A DNA stretch of 64,000 bases from Methylicorpusculum sp. (GTDB taxonomy: Bacteria > Pseudomonadota > Gammaproteobacteria > Methylococcales > Methylomonadaceae), in NCBI RefSeq assembly GCF_030651835.1, contig NZ_JAUSBX010000087.1, forward strand, positions 62,001 to 126,000, read 5' to 3'. This document shows, piece after piece, positions 50,192 to 59,710 of this stretch; the stretch's first letter is position 1, and the number at the start of each line of letters is the position of its first letter. Below the pieces are notes generated by a model that did not search any database, had not been told where the DNA came from, and saw nothing but the letters and a program-made list of their open reading frames with translations. Position numbers and translations under genes: made by a program.

Positions 50192-51448
50192 TTGAACGAT
50201 ATTCCCCTCAGTTTACTTTTTGGTGCACTTGCATTATTGCTCCTTCTTTCAGCTTTTTTCTCAGGGTCCGAGACTGCTCTGATGACCTTGAACAGATACC
50301 GGCTGCAACATCTTGTCAAGCACCATCACAGAGGAGCAATCAAAGCACAAAAACTGCTGCAAAGACCTGATCGGCTGATCGGCATGATACTTCTTGGCAA
50401 TAACTTTGTTAATATTCTCGCTTCATCCATAGCGACAATCATTGCCATCCGAGTGGGCGGTGAATCAAGCATTGCTCTCGGTGCCGGCATTCTGACCGTC
50501 GTCATTCTTATCTTTGCTGAGGTCACACCAAAAACACTGGCAGCCATCAAACCTGAACTTTTAGCGTTCCCCTCGGCATGGATTTATATTCCGATGCTGA
50601 AAGTTTTCTATCCTTTCGTGGCCACCATCAATTTTTTCTGTAACCTGCTGCTTAGATTGTTTGGTATCCATGTCACAAAAAATAAAAAAGAAACCATCAG
50701 TAAGGAAGAGCTGAAAAGCATCGTATCCGAAGCAGAAAGCTTGATGCCCAAGCGTTATCAAAACATCTTGCTGGGCATACTTGATCTTGAGAGCGCTACT
50801 GTAGAAGACATCATGACTCCTCGCCAGGAAATAGTCGGCATAGACATTGATGATCCGATTGAAAACATTATTGAAATCATCAAAAACAGCCCACATACCC
50901 GTTTACCGGTGTTTAAAAAGAGCATTGATCGCGTCGTTGGATTCCTGCACTTACGCAGCGTATTAACTCATCTTAATCACGTAACTTTTGATAAAAACGA
51001 TATATTGGAAACATTGATCAAACCCTATTTCATTCCGGAAAACACGCCATTACACAATCAGTTACAACATTTTAAATCCGAACGGTTACGCATCGGTCTT
51101 GTCGTTGACGAATACGGAGACGTTCAGGGCCTGGTTACGCTTGAAGATTTACTGCAGGAAATTGTCGGTGAATTAGTCAGCGATGAACAAGGCGTAAGCA
51201 AACTTACTGACGGGGGGTATCTGGTAGACGCTTCTGTAACAATCCGCGAATTGAACAGAATCACCGGCTGGAAATTACCGACTGAAGGACCTAAAACCAT
51301 CAATGGCTTGATTATTGAGTTCATGGAGACCATTCCTGAACCGGGCACCAGTGTCAGATTACATGGACATCCTTTGGAAATTATCAAACGAACAAAAAAC
51401 TCGGTCACTCAAGTCAAATTCTATCCAAATCAAGGCATACCGGACTAA
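50192..51448 (+). CDS. CNNM/CBS/CorC_HlyC family membrane protein
   Basis: ALLLLLSAFFSGSETALMTLNRYRL; ATVEDIMTPRQEIVGID; DEYGDVQGLVTLEDLLQEIVGE. TTG start. Confidence 0.92.
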   Translation: MNDIPLSLLFGALALLLLLSAFFSGSETALMTLNRYRLQHLVKHHHRGAIKAQKLLQRPDRLIGMILLGNNFVNILASSIATIIAIRVGGESSIALGAGILTVVILIFAEVTPKTLAAIKPELLAFPSAWIYIPMLKVFYPFVATINFFCNLLLRLFGIHVTKNKKETISKEELKSIVSEAESLMPKRYQNILLGILDLESATVEDIMTPRQEIVGIDIDDPIENIIEIIKNSPHTRLPVFKKSIDRVVGFLHLRSVLTHLNHVTFDKNDILETLIKPYFIPENTPLHNQLQHFKSERLRIGLVVDEYGDVQGLVTLEDLLQEIVGELVSDEQGVSKLTDGGYLVDASVTIRELNRITGWKLPTEGPKTINGLIIEFMETIPEPGTSVRLHGHPLEIIKRTKNSVTQVKFYPNQGIPD

Positions 51449-51551
51449 TGCCTATTCAGTAAGCCAAATAAATTTTCTGTTAATCAATACCGGATTTTCT
51501 GGACCACAAAAACTCGGTTGTGTTTTATATAAAAAAATCAAATATTTATTA

Positions 51552-51580
51552 AACATCAAGATGAACTGCCTCTTGATGTT
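51552..51580 (+). other. Perfect 10-bp hairpin upstream of FHA gene
   Basis: aacatcaaga-tgaactgcc-tcttgatgtt, no following T tract. Confidence 0.5.
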
Positions 51581-51675
51581 GATGTAGACAGTGGATTTAA
51601 TCATCACCTGCTTAAGCAGCAGCAACAAATACGGTCTATACTTTCAGCTCTAACAGTAGGTAACCTGCAACCAGA

Positions 51676-52305
51676 ATGGCAAAATTTACGGTTTTCTTTA
51701 AAGATAAAGTTATCAGCTCTTCCCTATTCGATAGCGGAGTGGTGCATATTGGTCGCGATGAAACCAACACTATCCAGTTAGACAGCCTTGCTGTGGCTCC
51801 TGCTCATGCAGCCGTGATTATCCGGGAAACTGGCGATATCATAAAACAACTCAATGATGAGTTTCCGCTAATCATCAATAACGCGAAAGTTAAAGAAGCC
51901 GTTCTTAAGAACAATGATAAAATCTTACTCGGCAAACACACCCTCATTTTCAACACCTCCGAGTCGGCTCAAGCCACTATTTCTCTCCCCGATAGTGACG
52001 TTGAGTTACTTAACCAGGAAATCCAAAACGACATCCAATTACCCGAAGCCAATCTTCAAATCATAGACGGTAAACACATTGGGAGAGTGCTGCCGCTTAA
52101 GAAAGCCATGACGCGTTTGGGAAGAAACGGAAATGGCGTTATCGTCATTGCCCGTAGAAAAGAAGGGTATTTCGTTTCGGCTTTGGAAACAAATAACTCG
52201 CTAAAACTGAATAAACAGATCTTGGGCGATCAATCTTTAAAACTCAATACTCTAGATGTCATTGAAATCGAAAACACCTCACTTCAATTTTTTCAAGTCA
52301 GTTAA
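51676..52305 (+). CDS. Tandem FHA-domain protein
   Basis: VHIGRDETNTIQLDSLAVAPAHAAV and IGRVLPLKKAMTRLGRNGNGVIVIARRKEGYFVSAL. Confidence 0.8.
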   Translation: MAKFTVFFKDKVISSSLFDSGVVHIGRDETNTIQLDSLAVAPAHAAVIIRETGDIIKQLNDEFPLIINNAKVKEAVLKNNDKILLGKHTLIFNTSESAQATISLPDSDVELLNQEIQNDIQLPEANLQIIDGKHIGRVLPLKKAMTRLGRNGNGVIVIARRKEGYFVSALETNNSLKLNKQILGDQSLKLNTLDVIEIENTSLQFFQVS

Positions 52306-52311
52306 TACTTT

Positions 52312-52698
52312 ATGAACTCAGAAACCTCAACAGACAAGCGCAAATTTCAACGGATTTTTTATAACGCGCAGGCAGAATTGAGCAATGGAGAATCTACGTG
52401 GAAATGTCAAATTCGTGATCTTTCACTGAAAGGCTGTTTGTTAAATTTTTGCGAGGCTTGGCAGGGCGAAATTGATAGCCTTTATACCCTATCGTTCGAC
52501 TTATCCAATGACATCAGCATTACCATGTCAGTCTCGGTATCCCATGTAATCGGGGATAATGCGGGGTTTAAATGCGAGCATATCGATATAGAAAGCATCA
52601 CCGCACTTAGACGCCTGGTCGAACTCAACCTGGGAAACAGCGAATTGCTGGAAAGAGATTTGGCCTCGCTGGCCGAATACAGCAAACCCGATGCTTAA
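52312..52698 (+). CDS. PilZ-domain protein
   Basis: RKFQR and DLSLKG motifs of c-di-GMP-binding PilZ. Confidence 0.88.
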   Translation: MNSETSTDKRKFQRIFYNAQAELSNGESTWKCQIRDLSLKGCLLNFCEAWQGEIDSLYTLSFDLSNDISITMSVSVSHVIGDNAGFKCEHIDIESITALRRLVELNLGNSELLERDLASLAEYSKPDA

Positions 52699-52737
52699 TA
52701 CCCTGAAATATACCGCAAGACAATTCAATTCTGGATT

Positions 52738-54114
52738 TTAAAGTTCCGATAATACCGTTAACGCATCTGACAATGTCGCAACAGGATAGATCTTTAGATC
52801 GGCAATCGGCTTTTTAGGCGCGTTAGCTTTGGGAATGACTGCCGCTTTAAATCCGTGTTTGGCTGCATCATTGAGCCGTGCATAGCCATTGGCTACCGGT
52901 CTTATCTCACCATTTAAACCCAACTCACCAAAGAACAGCATGTTATGGGGGATTATTTTATCCCTGAGACTCGACACAATGCTGATCACAATGGCTAAAT
53001 CAGAACTGGTCTCGGTCACTTTTATGCCACCAACGACATTGGCATAAATCTCATCAGTTGCCGTAACAATACCGCCATGCCGCGACAAAATCGCCAGCAG
53101 CATCGCCAGTCGGTTTTGGTCGAAGCCCACAGCCAAGCGCCTGGGATTTCCGTATTGACAATCAGTCACAAGGGCTTGTATTTCAACCAGCAAAGGACGA
53201 GTGCCTTCCCATAAAACAGTAACAACACTGCCTGATGAAGGTTTTTCAGCGCGGTTTAAAAACATGGCAGATGGATTTTTTACTTCTTTAAGCCCTGTGC
53301 TGTCCATTGCAAAAAAACCTAATTCACCAATACTGCCAAACCGGTTTTTATCGGCTCGCAACACTCGAAAACGGGCATCGTCTGTTGATGACAACACCAC
53401 TTGTGTATCCACAATATGACTGAGCGTCATAGGCCCGGCCAAAGACTGATCCTTGGTAACATGACCCACTAAAAAAATCGAAACATTGTGCCGTTTGGCA
53501 TACTGGGTCAAATAACTGGCTGATTCCCTCACCTGAGATACAGCACCGGGTGCGGATTCGGTAGATTCGTTGAACATGACTTGAATTGAATCGATTACGA
53601 CGACCTGAGGTTTTATTTCATCGAGTATTTCGCAGATCTGCTGCACCGACGTTTCTGCCAGCATTTTAATTTTATTGGCCGCCAACCCAAGCCGATGGGC
53701 TCTTTCCGCTATTTGTTGCAAGGACTCTTCGCCTGACACATAAAGCACGCTGATTTCTCTTTGCGCAATGTTGGCAATAGCTTGCAATAGAATCGTACTT
53801 TTTCCTGCTCCCGGAGCGCCACCTATCAAAATGACGCTCCCTTTAACTACCCCTCCTCCCAACACACGGTCAAATTCAGCAATTCCGGTAGAGAGCCGTT
53901 CAGCTTGGGCCAAATCAACATCCGATAACCACTTTACCGTGGATTTGCTGCCTGCATAACCTTCATTTGCGCCTGCTCTATCATTTTTACCGCTACCCAA
54001 CCGCACTTCCTTAATGGTGTTCCACGCACCACACACCGTGCACTGTCCATTCCAGCGCGGATAATCAGCCCCACAATCATCACAGACAAACCCGGTTTTA
54101 ATTTTTTTAGTCAT
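52738..54114 (-). CDS. radA: DNA repair protein RadA
   Basis: Zinc finger CDDCGADYPRWNGQCTVCGAWNT, GGAPGAGKSTILLQ, KNRFG motif, Lon-like C-terminus. Confidence 0.97.
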   Translation of the reverse strand: MTKKIKTGFVCDDCGADYPRWNGQCTVCGAWNTIKEVRLGSGKNDRAGANEGYAGSKSTVKWLSDVDLAQAERLSTGIAEFDRVLGGGVVKGSVILIGGAPGAGKSTILLQAIANIAQREISVLYVSGEESLQQIAERAHRLGLAANKIKMLAETSVQQICEILDEIKPQVVVIDSIQVMFNESTESAPGAVSQVRESASYLTQYAKRHNVSIFLVGHVTKDQSLAGPMTLSHIVDTQVVLSSTDDARFRVLRADKNRFGSIGELGFFAMDSTGLKEVKNPSAMFLNRAEKPSSGSVVTVLWEGTRPLLVEIQALVTDCQYGNPRRLAVGFDQNRLAMLLAILSRHGGIVTATDEIYANVVGGIKVTETSSDLAIVISIVSSLRDKIIPHNMLFFGELGLNGEIRPVANGYARLNDAAKHGFKAAVIPKANAPKKPIADLKIYPVATLSDALTVLSEL

Positions 54115-54308
54115 ATCCGTCTTTTAATGTTTCTTTTATTATTCTGAAAAAGCCGGTCATTTTTATACAAAATTAAGGCCAGGCCATTGAAACTTACCGG
54201 ATATTAGCGATATCCGGCCGATTGCAGTACAAAAGCTACAATAAAGGTAAAAGGTATCTGTTCACTCCTGCTATTTTATTGGGTGCAGGTGGTTGATTGA
54301 AAAGGCTT

Positions 54309-54328
54309 CTGCAACAGGGATGTTGCAG
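54309..54328 (+). repeat. Hairpin with AGGGAT loop, possible diverged repeat relative
   Basis: ctgcaac-agggat-gttgcag. Confidence 0.6.
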
Positions 54329-54748
54329 AGAGCTACATGAACGTATTGATGCGTCCTTTGAAATAGGGTATCTGTTTAATCAAAATACCCAGCGAAATTT
54401 ATTTTCCCTGATTCTAAAAGCTAAACTTGAACTAAACTAAGCGCATTGACCTGAATGTTATCGCTTCAGCTGGAATCTTTCCTTGATTTAGCAATTTAAG
54501 ACAGTGCATAGTAACTACGCTAAACCAATCTACATAAAATAATTGAATTTCAACTATGGCGAATTCAACCTATAAATTCAATTACCTTTTAATTTTAAAT
54601 TTATGCAACAAACCGTTATTCAGCATCACGAAAACAAAGCATGAAACGACCCATAAGAAATACATCCTATTTCTCAACAATGGTAGGGCTGCTTGACCCA
54701 CTATTTTCGTTTTGAAGCATTCATGCTGTCGGCAAAAACTTATTAAAA

Positions 54749-55420
54749 ATGGCTAACTTATCTAAAGTAATCATTTGCACCCATGACCCCTTGCTCGCCA
54801 GCAGATGGGAGGCACAAGTTCAAACAAAATTTACCGTATGCCAAGTATCGGAATTAGAGAACCTGACTTCGTATTTAACACCTGATACTCAAACGGTTTT
54901 GATGATACATGGCGAGCCTTTCAAAAATAGCCTGAGAAGCCTGAATAATGTCTTCCAACCTCAACTTAAAATACTGATTCTTGGTCAGCATTGGCCGGAA
55001 AACTTGCAGATTGAAGCACTCATAAACGGTTGTTCCGGCTACTGTGATGTCAACTCAAACGAAACATTGCTTATCAAGGCCATTGATTGTTTATCGAAAG
55101 GTGACACCTGGATACCGCGTCATCTGGTCCCTCGAGTCATCTCGGAACTGACAAAATTCAAACAAAATCATCACTCAGCTGAGCTAACCAAAACAGTTGA
55201 TGCGAGCCATCCACTCAATGTGCTGACAGCACGAGAAATGGAGGTTGCACAATTGATTGCGAAAGGTGAAAACAATAAACGCATTGCGGCTATGCTCAAT
55301 ATCTCGGAAAGAACGGTCAAAGCCCACCTGACGTCTATTTTTAGTAAATTGAAAATTCTGGACAGACTGCACTTGGCTTTGTATATAAAAGAAGTTACCG
55401 ACAAACAATCTTCTAATTAA
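54749..55420 (+). CDS. LuxR-type regulator with atypical receiver
   Basis: C-terminal LTAREMEVAQLIAKGENNKRIAAMLNISERTVKAHLTSIFSKL; N-terminal receiver-like fold with VLMIHGEP at the usual phospho-Asp strand. Confidence 0.88.
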   Translation: MANLSKVIICTHDPLLASRWEAQVQTKFTVCQVSELENLTSYLTPDTQTVLMIHGEPFKNSLRSLNNVFQPQLKILILGQHWPENLQIEALINGCSGYCDVNSNETLLIKAIDCLSKGDTWIPRHLVPRVISELTKFKQNHHSAELTKTVDASHPLNVLTAREMEVAQLIAKGENNKRIAAMLNISERTVKAHLTSIFSKLKILDRLHLALYIKEVTDKQSSN

Positions 55421-57831
55421 TCCCCGCGTCCTGTTAAGGCCTCGTATTTTAACATTTCATCTTGAGCAGCATTTAAACGCCCTTCATACTTAAAAACTTC
55501 TGCGCTATGCCGATGCAAACCAGCCCTGGGGTAGCTTTTTAAATGTTCCGGTATCTGCGATAAATAGGCATCCTGCCCATTATTCAGTTTCTGCATAACG
55601 TCGATTAATTCGACTCCCACCAGCCAATGCTCCTTCCCGGACTTGATCAGGCGCTGACGGATGGGCGCTGCAAACTCAATAAGCGGATGATCGTCACTGT
55701 TGATAGCCACCTTTGACAGGTCGTTTTTAATACTAGACAAATCGCCGACGTAATAGTGCAGGAGGTGTTCTTTATCATGCTGAAAAAGTTGAGCCGAGCT
55801 TGATAACGATTGGGACGTTTTGTGCCCCAATAAGCCGATAACCGGCCTCAACGCCGAAAAATCAGCCCGCCATACCGTCACTTGTGGAAAGACAACCTGC
55901 AGGGTACGCGCAATCACTTCAAAGTCAGTACGGCTTAATTGATAGGCCGGTAACCATTGCATAAACAAGCCATTATCATCAAGGCGCCCGGCAACAGCCT
56001 GATAATGTTCAACGGCATATAAGCTGCCCGTTCCTGCTTCCCAGGGCACAAACAAATCGCTGATAATCACATCAAACTTTTTAGAAGTTGCCCTTAAAAA
56101 ATGCCGTCCATCTTCATTCAGAATTTGCACACGAGGATCGTAAAACAGATTTTGTGTATAGGGACCAAAAAAACTATCCGCTGCCTGGATAACACCGCTC
56201 AACAGTTCTGTCACAATCAGACTGCGTAGTGGATAATTTAAAGTACCGCCGGCGCTGATACCGGTTCCCAAGCCCAGCATATAAATATCGCGAGGTTGTT
56301 CATGCAGGTACAAAGGCATGTAGCCCAAAAACTGCTCCAAGGGCATCGAAGCAGTTCCGCCTAATGTGTAGTGATTATTAACCTTAAGCTTTAACTGTTC
56401 GCCCTGTTTCACCACCGCCACGGTTCCTGCGCTACTCTCCCAATAAGCCATCAGACTTTCATCTTCATTGATTGGATCGACACTGACCACAGGCAGTTTT
56501 GCTGTATCAAACACCGATACCGTCAACGCTATTGCCGCCAACGTGAATAACTGGACGAAATGATGTTCTATCTTCAGTCGCTGATACCAATAAAGCCCCA
56601 TCAGTAAATATACAACCGCACAAAAACGAATACTTGCCCATAAGCCCATTAAATCAAGCATGACAAACCCGGCCAATAAAGAACCGGCTATCGCCCCCAC
56701 TGTATTACTGCTGACCAGCCGCCCAATCAATTGACTGGATTGTTTCTCACCGCCGGCCATGCCCATCAGCAAAGGGAAAACAATGCCTACTATCAAAACC
56801 GGAGGACCCATCACCACCAGAGCCAGTTCAGCTACGCGCCAAACGTAGCCGCCCCAGCCAAAATCGGAACTGATGTATCTCAATTGATCGGTCCACATCA
56901 TAAATACAAATGGCGTAGCGCTGACCCATAGGCCTCCGGCGAGTAATGCAGACAACAGAGAAAAACCAGGATCGAACCTCGATTTCAACAACTGTCTTGC
57001 TATAAATCCGCCTAAGGCAAGACAAAAAAGAAAAACCATCAACACAATTGAAAATGTATAAACCGAATTCTGCAAAACTTGAGAAAACATCCGGCCCCAT
57101 AGAACCTGTAATCCCAGTAACAAAAAGCCGGATAGAAACGCAAATTGAGTGAATGTACTGAAGTGAAGCACTTCGTGAAGTGAATGTGTCTTTGCAGAGC
57201 CGGGCAGGTTAAAATGCCGATGTTTGGACAAGGCCAGAGCAATCAATCCTACGCCCACAGAAATCAGCATTGCCAGCGCATAACACCACCGATAGCCGAT
57301 CAACGGCGGCAAATAAAATCCGGCGAGTAAAACACCAACAACCGCGCCCAGCGTGTTGATGCCATACAAAAAAGCGACATGACTTTTAAAGCCGAAATCA
57401 GAGGCGATCACCGAAGTGATGACAGGTAAAGTGCCCCCCATAAAAAAGGCAGGAGGCGTCAGAATAAGTATTGCCAAAATAAACTTCAGGCCTAGAAATA
57501 ATGCGGCTGATTGTCCGCAACATTCAAATAGGATGGGATAAATCCAGGTGTAGATTTTTAACAGTACAAAATAGCCTAAGGCAAAGAACGCAATGCCCAA
57601 CTCCAAGCCGGCATAGGATTTTAGCGAACTGTGAAATTGACCGGCCCGTTGCCCCCAAAACTTTGCACCCAGGGCTAATCCCAAAAAAAATGCAGTCAGA
57701 GTTGCCGCCATCGCTTGGCTGGTATTGCCGAAAAGTAAACCCAGCTCTTTAAGCCATAAGACTTCATAAATCAGTGCAGCGGTTCCCGACAGAAAAAAAA
57801 GCAGCGTGAGTGCACTGTTCCTTAACATCAA
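55417..57831 (-). CDS. Membrane-fused spermidine-synthase-like protein
   Basis: Multiple TM helices (FFLSGTAALIYEVLWLKELGLLFGNT) followed by MLGLGTGISAGGTL...VQILNEDGRHFL..FDVIISDLF. Confidence 0.88.
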   Translation of the reverse strand: MMLRNSALTLLFFLSGTAALIYEVLWLKELGLLFGNTSQAMAATLTAFFLGLALGAKFWGQRAGQFHSSLKSYAGLELGIAFFALGYFVLLKIYTWIYPILFECCGQSAALFLGLKFILAILILTPPAFFMGGTLPVITSVIASDFGFKSHVAFLYGINTLGAVVGVLLAGFYLPPLIGYRWCYALAMLISVGVGLIALALSKHRHFNLPGSAKTHSLHEVLHFSTFTQFAFLSGFLLLGLQVLWGRMFSQVLQNSVYTFSIVLMVFLFCLALGGFIARQLLKSRFDPGFSLLSALLAGGLWVSATPFVFMMWTDQLRYISSDFGWGGYVWRVAELALVVMGPPVLIVGIVFPLLMGMAGGEKQSSQLIGRLVSSNTVGAIAGSLLAGFVMLDLMGLWASIRFCAVVYLLMGLYWYQRLKIEHHFVQLFTLAAIALTVSVFDTAKLPVVSVDPINEDESLMAYWESSAGTVAVVKQGEQLKLKVNNHYTLGGTASMPLEQFLGYMPLYLHEQPRDIYMLGLGTGISAGGTLNYPLRSLIVTELLSGVIQAADSFFGPYTQNLFYDPRVQILNEDGRHFLRATSKKFDVIISDLFVPWEAGTGSLYAVEHYQAVAGRLDDNGLFMQWLPAYQLSRTDFEVIARTLQVVFPQVTVWRADFSALRPVIGLLGHKTSQSLSSSAQLFQHDKEHLLHYYVGDLSSIKNDLSKVAINSDDHPLIEFAAPIRQRLIKSGKEHWLVGVELIDVMQKLNNGQDAYLSQIPEHLKSYPRAGLHRHSAEVFKYEGRLNAAQDEMLKYEALTGRGD

Positions 57832-57880
57832 GAACTCACCACGAATAGCCTAATCGCATTGAATAATTGAATTTTATGAT

Positions 57881-58954
57881 CTAAACCGGCAAGGACTCAA
57901 ATGAATCCAGCTCTTCCATCGCAATAACACTTCGCCGGATCAGCTCAAGATTGATCGCTTTATCCATCATCCCGCCGACCGCTAAGGTTACGACCATGGC
58001 TTCGAAAGGATAGACCAGATGAGCCCGGTAGCGATTGAGTAATTGATTAAAATTCATCGAAATACCGCCTTGTTCTTGAAGGACCTGATAATAACAAAAC
58101 AACAGTGACGCTTCATGGCGACGTCTAATCTTGGGCTCCAGAGCGGTCGCGAGAAAATAGGCAATATCACTGACCCCCTCGCCTATTCGAACTAATTGCC
58201 AATCTAAAAAACCGGGAAAAGTTTGGTGCCAAAATAAATTACCGGGATGGCAGTCATGATGAATGAGAGTTTGAGGCCCTTGATTAAGAAACTTCATGAT
58301 TTTACGCCGGTTTTTAGCGTAGTTAAGCGCCAAAGGATGGCAATGGGGAGGCACAACATCAGCTGCCAACCTTAAACCACGCTTCATTAAAGGCACTGCC
58401 AGCGCAGAGCCAAGCCAGTCCTCCAATCGTCTTACCGAACCGGCCAGCCATCGGTAACCATGAGGATTAACATTGATTTTATTGTGAAAATGTGCATGAA
58501 AATGAGCCAGTTGTTTAACCACTAATTCGGCTTGTTCAGGGCTTAAAGTATCTTCGGGATTCCCTGGAATAGATCCGGCTTCAGTCACATCCGTTAAAAC
58601 CAGAGTTGCACCTTTACCGGGTTTACTCTGTCCGGCCAAAACACAGGGACGATTAACCGGTAGCGTATGAGCAATTTCTTTGTAAAAGCGGACTTCTGTT
58701 TGTAATAACTGGGGTAACGCTGTAATGAGTCGTGCTCGCCAATTTAAAGAAGGAAACTTAACAAACCAAAGCCTCGGAAAAGATTCAGGGCCATTATGAT
58801 CCACAGCAACTCGCATGCGAGTGGTGGTCCCTGTTTCTACCGAAACAACCTTAACGTCATTCACCTCTCTGTTTTGATGATGCTTGTTAAGTATCGTTTG
58901 AGCCCAAGCAACGGTTAAATCGCTGGGATTACGAAGAATGATATCTTTTTCCAT
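57881..58954 (-). CDS. Aminoglycoside phosphotransferase-like kinase
   Basis: LIHHDCHPGNLFW and FLDWQLVRIGEGVSDIAYFLA. Confidence 0.85.
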   Translation of the reverse strand: MEKDIILRNPSDLTVAWAQTILNKHHQNREVNDVKVVSVETGTTTRMRVAVDHNGPESFPRLWFVKFPSLNWRARLITALPQLLQTEVRFYKEIAHTLPVNRPCVLAGQSKPGKGATLVLTDVTEAGSIPGNPEDTLSPEQAELVVKQLAHFHAHFHNKINVNPHGYRWLAGSVRRLEDWLGSALAVPLMKRGLRLAADVVPPHCHPLALNYAKNRRKIMKFLNQGPQTLIHHDCHPGNLFWHQTFPGFLDWQLVRIGEGVSDIAYFLATALEPKIRRRHEASLLFCYYQVLQEQGGISMNFNQLLNRYRAHLVYPFEAMVVTLAVGGMMDKAINLELIRRSVIAMEELDSFESLPV

Positions 58955-59163
58955 GATGATTAATTATTTTTCTTATTGACGAAATGTATTTGGGGGTAAA
59001 ACGTTGTAACTTGATTTCAAGAATAAAAAGTATATTTGAATAGCATTATTTTTCTGAAAACCAGAAAAAAACTTGGATGTTTCGTGATGCTATTCAAAAA
59101 AACAAAGGGATGTTGGCATCCTTTAGGCAAAATGCTTGTAAGGAATTGCGTTTAGAATAAAAG

Positions 59164-59697
59164 CTAAGCCATCAGCTTGAGGTACTCCTGTTCGCTATAA
59201 ATATCGCGATTGTTCTCAACACGGTCAAGATAGACCGTCCCGTTCAAATGATCATATTCATGTTGAAAAACGCGCGCAACAAAATGGTCCAGGTTCATTA
59301 TTTTCCGGCAACCCTGATCATCAAGAAAGCGAACGGTTAAACTCAAATGGCGAGGTACTTGGGCCCGAATACCGGGGATGCTTAAACACCCTTCCCAACC
59401 TTTTTCCATTTCATCAGAGCAATCAGTGACTTCCGGATTGATCATGACTGTGGGCTCCATATCCGGCGCATTTGGATAGCGTGGTGTTGGCCGCGAAGCT
59501 ATTATAACCACTCTCAACGGCTCGCCGATTTGCGGTGCAGCAAGTCCCACCCCCTGTGTGGAAGCCAGGGTACAGAGCATCTGATCAATCAATCTTTTAA
59601 CATTGGGATCGGAGACATTGTCCACAGGTGCTGCAATTTCGCGCAACACCGGCGCACCCAATTGAACAATCTCTCTGATCTGGACTGCGGTTTTCAT
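59164..59697 (-). CDS. def: Peptide deformylase
   Basis: GVGLAAPQIGEPLRVV, EGCLSIPGIRAQV, FQHEYDHLNG. Confidence 0.96.
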   Translation of the reverse strand: MKTAVQIREIVQLGAPVLREIAAPVDNVSDPNVKRLIDQMLCTLASTQGVGLAAPQIGEPLRVVIIASRPTPRYPNAPDMEPTVMINPEVTDCSDEMEKGWEGCLSIPGIRAQVPRHLSLTVRFLDDQGCRKIMNLDHFVARVFQHEYDHLNGTVYLDRVENNRDIYSEQEYLKLMA

Positions 59698-59710
59698 TCT
59701 TTATCCCTCG

